Under the pieces are notes generated by a model. The model did not search any database. It was not told where the DNA came from and saw only the letters and a list, made by a program, of their open reading frames with translations. Of a stretch of DNA of 64,000 nucleotides, positions 17,812 to 26,262 are shown piece by piece. The stretch comes from Streptomyces hygroscopicus (GTDB taxonomy: Bacteria; Actinomycetota; Actinomycetes; Streptomycetales; Streptomycetaceae). Position numbers and translations under genes: made by a program. Location of the stretch: NCBI RefSeq assembly GCF_026168105.1, contig NZ_LBMW01000009.1:62001-126000 (forward strand), in the 5' to 3' direction. Position 1 is the stretch's first letter. Each line of letters starts with the position of its first letter.

Positions 17812-19119
17812 CTATTGGAGTCGAATATTTCGGGGGCGGGGCGGAAAGGCCCGGGCCGCTCCGCCCGGGCCTTCAGGAATTCCCGGGCCGGCGGAGGGGC
17901 GCGAGCCGCCCGCCACGACGGCGTGCAGGGCGGTCAGCGCGTCAAGCAGGGGAGCGGCGCTCCAGCGGGGCGACTGCCACAGGGCCCCGTTCCCCCGGGA
18001 GGCCTCGGTCCGCGTGTCCGTGCCCAGACCCGGGTAGCGGTCGACGACCGCCGCCAGTACGGCCCATGCGAAGTCGGCCGTGGCGAAGCCGCGTTCGGTC
18101 GCCCACGCCGCCATCCGTACCGCTGTCGCGTCGTTGTTCGGGTCGCGTCTGGTCCGGCCGCCCGCAAAGTAGAGAGGCAGCGGCCCGTCGAACAAGTTCC
18201 GCAGGTAGTGGACCGCCCCCCGCTCCAGAGGGGTCCGGACGTCCATGCCGAGCAGCGCGCCCGCCTGTTCGAGGCGCAGCAGCACATACCCGGTGTGGAA
18301 GCCGTCCACCCAGCCCAGCCGCGGGCCCCGCCCGTACGGCCAGCAGCCGTCGGAACGCTGGCTGTTCAGGCTCACCTCGACGGCGCCGCGGGCGGCATCG
18401 GCCAGGCGGTCCGCCAGACCGGCGGGCAGCGCCCCGGCGCGGGCCAGCCGGGCGGCGAGCGCGGCGCCCATGAGGTTGGCGTTGTGCACGAGGACGCCGC
18501 TCGTCGGGGTGTAGGTGAAGAACTCGCCGTTGTACAGGTGTTCCAGCAGACCTCGGGCGAGCGAGCGCACCGCATCGTCGTCGAGAGTCCCGGAGTCCAG
18601 GCAGCCGTCCGCGCAGAAGGTGGTGGCCACGAGGTTGGGGACCGACGCGGGGTAGTACGACCAGCGGGTCTGTACGTCGAACTCGTAACGCCACAACCCG
18701 GCGTAACGCCCCGTCAGCTGCTCGGCGGCCGTCCACCGGCCCAGACGCAGCGCGCGGTCCTGCCACAGGGGGAACGCGGAGAGCCGGGCGCAGGCACCCG
18801 CGGCGCATCCGGTGGCCGTGGCGGTGCGCAGCGGGCGGATGCCCAGGACCGGGCGCAGATCGACCGGGCTGCGCTTGACGGTCTGCAGGAGGGCCTGGCG
18901 CAGCACGCGGTGACCGGCCAGCCGTCCCAGTGGGCCGGTCAGTCCGTCGTACGGGTCGGGGCCCGCCCAGTCGCGGGCGTCGGCCCACCGGAAGAGCCGC
19001 TCGGCCAGGGCGAGTACGTCCCCGGCGGCACGCGGCTCGTGGAGGCGGTCGCCCTCGGTGCGGTGGTCCGGTCCGCAGCGGGCGCGGGGCGAGTGGCCGG
19101 TGGGGGATGTCGACGGCAT
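17812..19119 (-). CDS. alpha/alpha-barrel protein of a polysaccharide locus (VpsJ-like)
   Basis: A 435-residue soluble protein with repeated helical hairpins, for example ARLARAGALPAGLADRLADA and GCWPYGRGPRLGWVDGFHTG followed by YVLLRLEQAG. The pattern resembles six-hairpin glycosidase/epimerase-type proteins such as VpsJ seen in EPS clusters, but I cannot name an activity. The ATG at 19119 has GGAGGG just upstream. The C-terminal codons contain a strong hairpin (17846-17873), so the last residues may not be functionally important. It is separated by 71 bp from the sugar transferase upstream and may share its transcript. Confidence 0.65.
   Translation of the reverse strand: MPSTSPTGHSPRARCGPDHRTEGDRLHEPRAAGDVLALAERLFRWADARDWAGPDPYDGLTGPLGRLAGHRVLRQALLQTVKRSPVDLRPVLGIRPLRTATATGCAAGACARLSAFPLWQDRALRLGRWTAAEQLTGRYAGLWRYEFDVQTRWSYYPASVPNLVATTFCADGCLDSGTLDDDAVRSLARGLLEHLYNGEFFTYTPTSGVLVHNANLMGAALAARLARAGALPAGLADRLADAARGAVEVSLNSQRSDGCWPYGRGPRLGWVDGFHTGYVLLRLEQAGALLGMDVRTPLERGAVHYLRNLFDGPLPLYFAGGRTRRDPNNDATAVRMAAWATERGFATADFAWAVLAAVVDRYPGLGTDTRTEASRGNGALWQSPRWSAAPLLDALTALHAVVAGGSRPSAGPGIPEGPGGAARAFPPRPRNIRLQ
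17846..17873. terminator. hairpin inside the 3' end of the VpsJ-like gene
   Basis: Perfect 11-bp arms at 17846-17856 and 17863-17873 with a 6-nt loop. It looks like a terminator for the minus-strand gene, yet lies 34 nt before that gene's stop codon at 17812. Confidence 0.55.
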
Positions 19120-19190
19120 GGGCCCTCCGCAGGGATCGCCGGTGGTGGTCGTCGTCGGTGCCGTCGAACGGACGCGGTCCGGGCGGCTGC

Positions 19191-20684
19191 TCAGTAGGCT
19201 CCGGTGCCCGCGATGACGGCGCGGACCGTGCGGACCAGGACACCGAGGTCCACGGACGGGGACCAGTTGTCCACGTACCTGAGGTCCAGGGCGATCGTCT
19301 CGTCCCAGGAGAGGTCGGAGCGGCCGCTGACCTGCCACAGACCGGTCAGGCCCGGCTTGACGGCCAGTCGGCGCAGTTCCACCTCGTCGTATCCGGCGAC
19401 CTCGTCGGGCAGCGGCGGCCGGGGGCCGACCAGGGACATGTGCCCCTGCACCACGTTGAACAGCTGGGGCAGTTCGTCCAGGGAGTAGCGGCGGAGCACC
19501 CGGCCGACGCGGGTGATCCGCGGGTCACGGCGGATCTTGAACATGCGGCCGTCCTGCTCGTTGGTCCCGGCCAGCTGGTGCCTGAGCCGTTCGGCGTCGG
19601 CGACCATGGTGCGGAACTTGGCCATGGTGAAGGGCACTCCGCCGCGGCCGATGCGGGTCTGCCGGTGGACGACGGGGCCCGGGGAGTCCAGTCGTACGGC
19701 GAGGGCGACCACGGCGAACACGGGGCTGAGCAACGCGATCAACAGCGCCGCGCCCAGCCGGTCCGTCACCGACTTCAGCAGTGCCGCGAGCCCCCGCCGC
19801 AGGGGCGGGGCCACGTTCAGCATGGTGAGTCCGGCCACGGATGAGACGTCCACCCGGCGTCCGGCCACCTCGGTCAGGCCCGGCACCACCACGAGCGGGC
19901 ACTCCTCGCCGTGCAGGGCCCACGAGAGCCGCCGAAGACGTGTGCCCGCCATGTACGGTCCCGGCACGACGAGGACCACGTCCACGCCGAGCCGCCGGGC
20001 CGCCTCCAGCACCGGGGCGGAGTCGGCCGACATGCGCGGCGGCGCCTGTCGGCCCAGGCGGGCGGCGATCGGGGCCAGGGCCTGCGGGTCGGCCTCGCCG
20101 ATCGGGCAGACGCCGACGACGACGAACTCGTGCTCCGTCCGCTTCGCGAGGTGGCTCACCAGTCCGTCGACGGCGTCCGCCTCCCCGATCACCAGGGCGC
20201 GGCGCACGGCCCGGCCGCCGCGGCGCCGGGTGATCAGATGACGGTGGATCAGCGAGTGCGCGGCGGCGCTGGCCGGGGCGCAGGGCAGCAGGGCCGTCAG
20301 GGCGAGCAGGAACGGGGATTCGTCGCCCGTCGCAGCCCGTACCACCGCGAGCAGTCCGACCAGCATCAGCCAGTCCTGCAGCGCGGGGCCGATGTTGTCG
20401 CGCTCACCGAGACGGCGTTCGGCGTAGCGGTCCCGTGCGCCGCGCACGAGCAGCCAGGCCAGGGCCGCCACCATCGCGTACGCCGCGCCACGGGCGTCGT
20501 CGGCCAGTGCGAACGCCAGATACACGGGCACGGCGGCGCCGGCCGCGTCGCCGAGGGCGGCGGCCGGTGCGTACCAGACGGGCTTGCCGGTACGGCGCCC
20601 AGTCGGTGGCTGCTCCCGGATGACCTGTGTCTGCGTATGACTTGCCGCTGGTACGTGGGGCATGGTCTCCCCGAACAGCCACAT
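19191..20684 (-). CDS. polyprenyl-phosphate sugar-1-phosphate transferase (WbaP/WcaJ type)
   Basis: A 497-residue initiating enzyme that moves a sugar-1-phosphate from a UDP-sugar to undecaprenyl phosphate. The N-terminal half has four hydrophobic segments and a CoA-binding-like domain (ALVIGEADAVDGLV). The C-terminal catalytic domain has a membrane re-entrant helix, then FTMAKFRTMV, RRYSLDELPQLFNV, MSLVGPRPPLP and KPGLTGLWQVSGRSD, all hallmarks of the bacterial sugar transferase family. ATG at 20684 with GGAGGG 3 nt upstream. It would start each repeat unit made by this locus. Confidence 0.93.
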   Translation of the reverse strand: MWLFGETMPHVPAASHTQTQVIREQPPTGRRTGKPVWYAPAAALGDAAGAAVPVYLAFALADDARGAAYAMVAALAWLLVRGARDRYAERRLGERDNIGPALQDWLMLVGLLAVVRAATGDESPFLLALTALLPCAPASAAAHSLIHRHLITRRRGGRAVRRALVIGEADAVDGLVSHLAKRTEHEFVVVGVCPIGEADPQALAPIAARLGRQAPPRMSADSAPVLEAARRLGVDVVLVVPGPYMAGTRLRRLSWALHGEECPLVVVPGLTEVAGRRVDVSSVAGLTMLNVAPPLRRGLAALLKSVTDRLGAALLIALLSPVFAVVALAVRLDSPGPVVHRQTRIGRGGVPFTMAKFRTMVADAERLRHQLAGTNEQDGRMFKIRRDPRITRVGRVLRRYSLDELPQLFNVVQGHMSLVGPRPPLPDEVAGYDEVELRRLAVKPGLTGLWQVSGRSDLSWDETIALDLRYVDNWSPSVDLGVLVRTVRAVIAGTGAY

Positions 20685-20846
20685 TCGCCCTCCAAGCGGG
20701 ATCAAAAGCGACTAATCGAGTGTGTATGGCCGACCACGGGGGATCGGGCTGCGACGCTGGGCCCGGGCCAACTGTCACCCGATGAGCAGAGCCTCATGCC
20801 CGCTGCATATGCGGATCCGTCGGTGACCGGTGCACGCACCACATGC

Positions 20847-20886
20847 ACGAGGGGCCGGGATCGCACCCGCGATCCCGGCCCCTCGT
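20847..20886 (-). terminator. terminator of the etfD-like gene
   Basis: A perfect inverted repeat with 18-bp arms (20847-20864 and 20869-20886) and a 4-nt loop, starting 18 nt after the stop codon of the iron-sulfur oxidoreductase on the minus strand. Confidence 0.85.
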
Positions 20887-20903
20887 CGGCGTGTGAACGC
20901 CGG

Positions 20904-23171
20904 CTACTTCACGGGCTCCGGCTCCGGCTCGCTCTCCGTCTCCGCCTCGCCGGCCGGGTCGACCGGAGTCTTCACGGAGTCGAGGAGCAACTGGGCGACG
21001 TCCACGACCTGGATGGACTCCTTCGCCTTGCCATCGTTCTTCTTGCCGTTGACCGAGTCGGTCAGCATGACGAGGCAGAACGGGCAGGCGGTGGAGACGA
21101 TGTCGGGATCGAGCGACAGGGCTTCGTCGACACGCTCGTTGTTGATGCGTTTGCCGATCCGCTCCTCCATCCACATGCGGGCGCCGCCGGCGCCGCAGCA
21201 GAAGCCGCGCTCCTTGTGGCGGTGCATCTCCTCGTTCCGCAGGCCCGGGACCTTGGCGATGATCTCGCGCGGAGGCGTGTAGATCTTGTTGTGGCGGCCC
21301 AGGTAGCAGGGGTCGTGGTAGGTGATGATGCCCTCGACCGGGGTCACCGGGACCAGCTTGCCCTCGTCGACGAGGTGCTGCAGCAGCTGGGTGTGGTGGA
21401 TGACCTCGTAGTCGCCGCCGAGCTGCGGGTATTCGTTGCCGATCGTGTTGAGGCAGTGCGGGCAGGTGGCGACGATCTTCTTCGCCGACTTCGGCTTCTT
21501 CGTCGACTCGTCCTCGTCATCCTCGCCGAAGGCCATGTTCAGCGCGGCCACGTTCTCCATGCCGAGCTCCTGGAACAGGGGCTCGTTGCCGAGGCGGCGG
21601 GCGGAGTCACCGGTGCACTTCTCGTCGCCGCCCATGATCGCGAACTTGACGCCCGCGATGTGCAGCAACTCCGCGAAGGCCTTGGTGGTCTTCTTGGCCC
21701 GGTCCTCCAGCGCGCCCGCGCAGCCGACCCAGTACAGGTACTCGACCTCGGACAGGTCCTCGATGTCCCGGCCGACGACCGGCACCTCGAAGTCGAGCTC
21801 CTTGGTCCACTCCAGGCGCTGCTTCTTGGCCAGGCCCCAGGGGTTGCCCTTCTTCTCCAGGTTCTTGAGCATCGTGCCCGCCTCGGACGGGAACGCGGAC
21901 TCGATCATCACCTGGTAGCGGCGCATGTCGACGATGTGGTCGACGTGCTCGATGTCCACCGGGCACTGCTCGACGCAGGCGCCGCAGGTGGTGCAGGACC
22001 ACAGGACGTCCGGGTCGATGACACCGTTCTCCTCGACCGTGCCGATCAGGGGCCGCTCGGCCTCCGCGAGAGCCGCGGCGGGGACGTCCTTGAGCTGCTC
22101 CGCGGACGCCTTCTCCTCGCCCTCCATGGTCTTGCCGCCGCCGGCCAGCAGATAGGGGGCCTTGGCGTGCGCGTGGTCGCGCAGCGACATGATCAGCAGC
22201 TTCGGGGAGAGCGGCTTGCCGGTGTTCCAGGCGGGGCACTGCGACTGGCAGCGGCCGCACTCGGTGCAGGTGGAGAAGTCCAGCAGGCCCTTCCAGGAGA
22301 ACTGCTCGACCTGGGAGACGCCGAAGACGTCGTCCTCGCCCGGGTCCTCGAAGTTGATCGGCTTGCCGCCCGAGGTCATCGGCTGCAGCGCGCCCAGCGC
22401 CGTCCCGCCGGTCGCGTCGCGCTTGAACCAGATGTTCGGGAAGGCGAGGAAGCGGTGCCAGGCCACACCCATGTTGGTGTTGAGCGAGACCACGATCATC
22501 CAGATGAAGGAGACGCTGATCTTGATCATCGCGACGAGGTAGACCAGGTTCTGCAGCGTGCTCGGACCGAGGCCCTTGAAGGCGAGGACCAGCGGGTACG
22601 AGGCGAAGTACCCGGCCTCGTAGTGTTCCACGTGGTGCAGGGCGCCCTCGAGGCCGCGCAGAGTGTAGATGGCCAGGCCGATGGTGAGGATGACGTACTC
22701 GACGAAATACGCCTGACCGGACTTGGAGCCCGCGAACCGGGACTTGCGGCCGGGCCGGGAGGGCAGGCTCAGCAGCCGGATCGCCATCAGGACGACGATG
22801 CCGAGGGTCGTCATGACACCGATGAACTCGGTGTACATCTCGAACGGCAGGAAATCGCCGATCAGTGGCAGCGTCCAGTCGGCCTTAAAGAGCTGGCCGA
22901 ACGCCTGGGCGAGGGTCGGCGGCAGCGTCAGGAAGCCGACCGCCACGAACCAGTGGGCGGCGCCCACGATGCCCCAGCGGTTCATCCGCGTGTGGCCCAG
23001 GAACTCCCGCACCAGCGTCACGCTGCGCTGGTAGGGGTTGTCGGTCCGGCTGCCGGCGGGGACGGGCTGGCCGAGCTTGAAGTACCGGACGAACTGGCCG
23101 ACGGCGCGTGCGAGCAGCGCAACGCCGACCACGGTCAGGACCAGCGACACGATGATCGCGGCGAGTTGCAT
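20904..23171 (-). CDS. membrane iron-sulfur oxidoreductase, EtfD-like
   Basis: A 755-residue protein. Residues 1-260 carry five or six membrane helices of the NarI type with conserved histidines. Two 4Fe-4S motifs follow, CTECGRCQSQCP and CTTCGACVEQCP, then two CCG domains (CPHCLNTIGNEYP with HDPCYLGR, and RGFCCGAGGARMW with TACPFCLVML). This is the architecture of the actinobacterial EtfD, which takes electrons from electron-transfer flavoprotein in fatty-acid oxidation and passes them to menaquinone; the substrate assignment is by family. A low-complexity acidic tail ends it. The start has GGAG 7 nt upstream. It appears unrelated to the polysaccharide genes on both sides. Confidence 0.87.
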   Translation of the reverse strand: MQLAAIIVSLVLTVVGVALLARAVGQFVRYFKLGQPVPAGSRTDNPYQRSVTLVREFLGHTRMNRWGIVGAAHWFVAVGFLTLPPTLAQAFGQLFKADWTLPLIGDFLPFEMYTEFIGVMTTLGIVVLMAIRLLSLPSRPGRKSRFAGSKSGQAYFVEYVILTIGLAIYTLRGLEGALHHVEHYEAGYFASYPLVLAFKGLGPSTLQNLVYLVAMIKISVSFIWMIVVSLNTNMGVAWHRFLAFPNIWFKRDATGGTALGALQPMTSGGKPINFEDPGEDDVFGVSQVEQFSWKGLLDFSTCTECGRCQSQCPAWNTGKPLSPKLLIMSLRDHAHAKAPYLLAGGGKTMEGEEKASAEQLKDVPAAALAEAERPLIGTVEENGVIDPDVLWSCTTCGACVEQCPVDIEHVDHIVDMRRYQVMIESAFPSEAGTMLKNLEKKGNPWGLAKKQRLEWTKELDFEVPVVGRDIEDLSEVEYLYWVGCAGALEDRAKKTTKAFAELLHIAGVKFAIMGGDEKCTGDSARRLGNEPLFQELGMENVAALNMAFGEDDEDESTKKPKSAKKIVATCPHCLNTIGNEYPQLGGDYEVIHHTQLLQHLVDEGKLVPVTPVEGIITYHDPCYLGRHNKIYTPPREIIAKVPGLRNEEMHRHKERGFCCGAGGARMWMEERIGKRINNERVDEALSLDPDIVSTACPFCLVMLTDSVNGKKNDGKAKESIQVVDVAQLLLDSVKTPVDPAGEAETESEPEPEPVK

Positions 23172-23237
23172 TTCGGGGCTCCTCGGGCCTGCGAGGGTGT
23201 TTCCTCCGTGTACTTCCTGTGTACTCCGAAGGCGCGA

Positions 23238-23251
23238 TTACTAAGCGGTAA
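23238..23251. promoter_or_regulatory. inverted repeat upstream of the etfD-like gene
   Basis: TTAC-TAAGCG-GTAA, about 67 bp upstream of the ATG at 23171, in an AT-rich stretch. The word ACTTATGC also occurs twice nearby (about 23251 and 23278). It could be an operator for a fatty-acid-responsive repressor; this is a guess from the gene's role. Confidence 0.4.
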
Positions 23252-23389
23252 CTTATGCAGTCCGTCTGAGACTACCCACTTATGCCGCCGCACTGTAGTG
23301 GCGCAAGCGGTGATCTGCGTCGCTGTGGGTCCCCGGCGCCGGCTTCCCCAGCCCCTGGTCAGCGGCCGGGACGGCTCCCCGGCCGAGGC

Positions 23390-24283
23390 TCAGCGGCCGG
23401 AGCCGCTTGTCCGCCCGGCCGGTACGAACACCACACGGAACATTCTGGGCCAGAACTTCCCGGTGATCAGGAACTGGTCGGTTCCGGGAACGGCCGCGAT
23501 GCCGTTCAGGGTGGACCCGGGGACGAGCTCGTCGTCGCGCAGCAGACCGGAGGCGTCGACGCTCGCCGTCACCGCGCCGGTGGCGGGGTCGATGCGCACG
23601 ATCCGGTCGGTGAAGAGCACATTGGCGTAGACGGCCGCGCCGACGCACTCCAGCTCGTTCAGCTGGGTCACCGGCCGGCCCGCCTCGGTCACGGCGACCC
23701 CGCCCGTCCTCGCCAGCGTGCGGGGGTCACGGAACGTCAGCCGTGCGGAGCCGTCGCTGGTCACCAGCCGGTGCCGGGTCCGCTGGAGGCACATGCCCCA
23801 GCCCTCGCCCGGGTACGGGACCCGGCGCAGCTCGGCGAGCGTCCGGGCGTCGCGCTCGACGGCGATCCGGTCGCGCCAGGTCAGCTGCCACAGGGTCCGG
23901 CCGAGCACGGTGATCCCCTCCCCGAACAGGGGAGCGGGGAGCGCGGCGCGGACCGTGGGCTTCCGGCCCGCCGGGCCCGCCCGCACCGAGGACTGGCCGG
24001 AGATGCCGGTGGCTTCGTAGAGCCTGCCGCCGGCGATCTCCAAGCCCTCGGTGAACGCCCCGGAGTCGTGCGGGAGGGTCCCGAGCACCTTGACCCGCAG
24101 GCGCTGGACCGGGGGCGCGGAGGTCCGCGGCCCGCGCGTTGCCCGGCCCGCCGCGTCGTCGGGGGCACGCTCCGCCGCCGCACAGGACGCGAGCAGGAGC
24201 ACACCCACGACCACCATCGCGGCCACTCGTCTCAGGCGCCCGGACGTGGCGGCGGTCCCGGCGGGGGCCACCGGCTCGGTCAT
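23390..24283 (-). CDS. glutaminyl-peptide cyclotransferase, lipoprotein
   Basis: A 297-residue bacterial glutaminyl cyclase of the beta-propeller type, which turns N-terminal glutamine into pyroglutamate. A signal peptide ends in the lipobox LASC (cysteine near residue 34), so the enzyme is anchored outside the membrane. Family blocks are FTEGLEIAGGRLYE, LFGEGITVLG, LWQLTWRDR, YPGEGWGMC, LNELECV and the final LNGIAAVPG followed by FLITGKFWPRMF. ATG at 24283; no strong ribosome site. Third gene of the operon that starts with an LAxTG protein whose predicted mature N-terminus is glutamine, a likely substrate. Confidence 0.9.
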   Translation of the reverse strand: MTEPVAPAGTAATSGRLRRVAAMVVVGVLLLASCAAAERAPDDAAGRATRGPRTSAPPVQRLRVKVLGTLPHDSGAFTEGLEIAGGRLYEATGISGQSSVRAGPAGRKPTVRAALPAPLFGEGITVLGRTLWQLTWRDRIAVERDARTLAELRRVPYPGEGWGMCLQRTRHRLVTSDGSARLTFRDPRTLARTGGVAVTEAGRPVTQLNELECVGAAVYANVLFTDRIVRIDPATGAVTASVDASGLLRDDELVPGSTLNGIAAVPGTDQFLITGKFWPRMFRVVFVPAGRTSGSGR

Positions 24284-24384
24284 GGCCGCCCCCGCCTGGC
24301 AGGCCCGCCCGGGCGTGGCCTCCCGCGCCCCGCCCGACCGCTCAGACACGGTCGCCCCCGTTCTCGGACACGTCGCCCCCGTTC

Positions 24385-26262
24385 TCAGACATGGCAGGCA
24401 CCGCTCGGCTTCAGCGTGGCCCGCAAGGGGGTCACCAGGGGCTGCTGGAGCAGGGTGGGAGTGCTGTCCGCGTGTGGTTCCCGCAGGTGCAGGACCAGCG
24501 TGCGGCTGGAGCCGGCGGGCAGCTCCAGGTTCAGCGAGAACACCGAGTGGCCGCGTTCGACGCCGAACGCGAGCAGCGCCGGGTGGCCGTCGAGCGTGGC
24601 CTCGGTGAGGTTGGCTCCGACCCCGGCGTAGTACGACACCAGGAGCCGGTTGTCGCCCGGCCGGGTGCGGTAGGCCGGGCGGTCCTCGCGCAGCGTGACG
24701 TAACCGGGCAGGCCGGAAGCGGGGGCCCGGTTGGCCAGCTTCACGGTCACGGTGACCGGGCGGTCGCCGCGGGTGCAGCCGCCGCCCGCTTCCCAGACCA
24801 GGCTGCGGTCGAGGTAGTAGTCCAGCTTGGAGCCGGCCGCGTTGTTCACCACCAGCCCAGCGAAGGGACCGGGGGCGTCGGGGAGCGCGCCCGAGTAGGG
24901 GCGTGACTCGAGCAGCTGCTGCTCCGCCGGATGGGCGCTCCACACCTTCAGCCGGCCGTCCCGCTGGGCGTCGTGCACGGCGACGAGCAGACCGGGCAGC
25001 AGACGCGTGTCGTCGACCGCCGCCATCATTCGCCCGGCCGCCGCGCGGGCCGCGTCGACGAAGTACGCCTTGCGCCGGGCCACGTCGTTGTAGCGCGCGT
25101 AGCTGGCCCGTTCGGTGACGTCCACGACGTTGTCCGCGCTGAGCTCGGTGCCGTCGGCCATGCGAGCCGGGCCGGTGACCCGCAGCAGCCGGCCCAGCAT
25201 TGCGGGGTCGACGGCGATCGCACCGTCCACGCGTTCGCCGGTGTGGTTGCGCCAGTACGAGGCCCAGAGGCGGGCCGCGTACGGGAAGTGCGGGCTCATG
25301 TTGGAGTTGGCCCACACACGGGCCGGGGCGTTGCCGTCGTAGCGGGCCGCGAACTCGGCTCCCAGGTCGACGTTCGCCTTCGCCTTCTCCATCTCGGTGT
25401 TGTTGCCGAACCGCTCGAAGGACAAATGGCCCTGACGGGCCTTCAGGACCGCGAAGGCGCCCGCAACGCCGCCGGTGCCGCGGGCCTCGGCGATGTTCTG
25501 GAAGGCGAGGAAGTAACGCCGTTCCTCCTGCGCGCCGAGCATGGACGGCAGGACCCGGGCCGCGAGGGAGGCGTCGGCCATCACCGGGGCGAGCCGGTCC
25601 ATCTGCCGCGCGAGGTCCGCGCGGGCCCGGTCCGCCGCCGGGAGCCAGGTGGACCGGGGCAGCCCGTGCACGTCGGCCCGCACCTCGGAGACGACACGTG
25701 CCGCCCGTACGAGGTCCGGCGCGTGCTGTTGCAACGACGTCAGGGCCTGCGCCATCCCGCCGCCATGGTCGTTCGGGGCGGGCGCCGGCAGGGCACCCGC
25801 CAGCGGGGACAGCACCTCACCGGTCAGCCTGTCGGCCGCGTACGCGGCACCGCGTACGGTGCCGAACGGGGCGCCGACGACGGGCAGCCGGGAGGCGGAG
25901 TACCAGGCCGGGCCGGTGGTGAGGTCGTGTGCCCGAGCGGCGTGTTCGGCCGCGGAACGCACCATCTGCTGGCGGTGCTGGGCGGAGCCGGCCGCCCCGG
26001 CGGAGCCGGGCGTCACCGAGTGCCGTAGGGCGTCCAGGTCCCGCTGGGCGGCAAGCAGTTCCCAGCGCGCGAACAGCCCGGTGACACCGATCCAGACCGC
26101 GCCCGCCACCGGAAGCGCCACGAGGGCCAGCAGCGTGATCTTGAGCGCGCGGCGCCGGCCCGGCTCCCCCTCGCGGGAGCGACCGGGCCGGCGCAGGCGG
26201 ACGGCGCCCCGGCCGGAGCCGGGACGCCGTGGTTCCGCCGTAGCGATGTCCTGCTCCGTCAT
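24385..26262 (-). CDS. DUF4012 membrane-anchored extracellular protein
   Basis: A 625-residue DUF4012 protein. A basic cytoplasmic N-terminus (about 40 residues) precedes one membrane helix, LLALVALPVAGAVWIGVTGL; the rest is predicted outside. Family landmarks are RYFLAFQNIAEARGTGGVAG, the segment around ARVWANSNMSPHFP and the closing LLVSYYAGVG. The function is unknown; members occur in polysaccharide and cell-surface loci of Gram-positive bacteria. The ATG overlaps the stop of the LAxTG gene by 4 nt (ATGA), so the two are translationally coupled. Confidence 0.85.
   Translation of the reverse strand: MTEQDIATAEPRRPGSGRGAVRLRRPGRSREGEPGRRRALKITLLALVALPVAGAVWIGVTGLFARWELLAAQRDLDALRHSVTPGSAGAAGSAQHRQQMVRSAAEHAARAHDLTTGPAWYSASRLPVVGAPFGTVRGAAYAADRLTGEVLSPLAGALPAPAPNDHGGGMAQALTSLQQHAPDLVRAARVVSEVRADVHGLPRSTWLPAADRARADLARQMDRLAPVMADASLAARVLPSMLGAQEERRYFLAFQNIAEARGTGGVAGAFAVLKARQGHLSFERFGNNTEMEKAKANVDLGAEFAARYDGNAPARVWANSNMSPHFPYAARLWASYWRNHTGERVDGAIAVDPAMLGRLLRVTGPARMADGTELSADNVVDVTERASYARYNDVARRKAYFVDAARAAAGRMMAAVDDTRLLPGLLVAVHDAQRDGRLKVWSAHPAEQQLLESRPYSGALPDAPGPFAGLVVNNAAGSKLDYYLDRSLVWEAGGGCTRGDRPVTVTVKLANRAPASGLPGYVTLREDRPAYRTRPGDNRLLVSYYAGVGANLTEATLDGHPALLAFGVERGHSVFSLNLELPAGSSRTLVLHLREPHADSTPTLLQQPLVTPLRATLKPSGACHV

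Noticed and set aside
19911..23630. Long plus-strand open frame (about 1,240 codons) opposite the sugar transferase and etfD-like genes
   Set aside because: It is antisense to well-supported genes, its product is low-complexity in His/Arg/Gly/Asp without domains, and such shadow frames are common in very GC-rich DNA.
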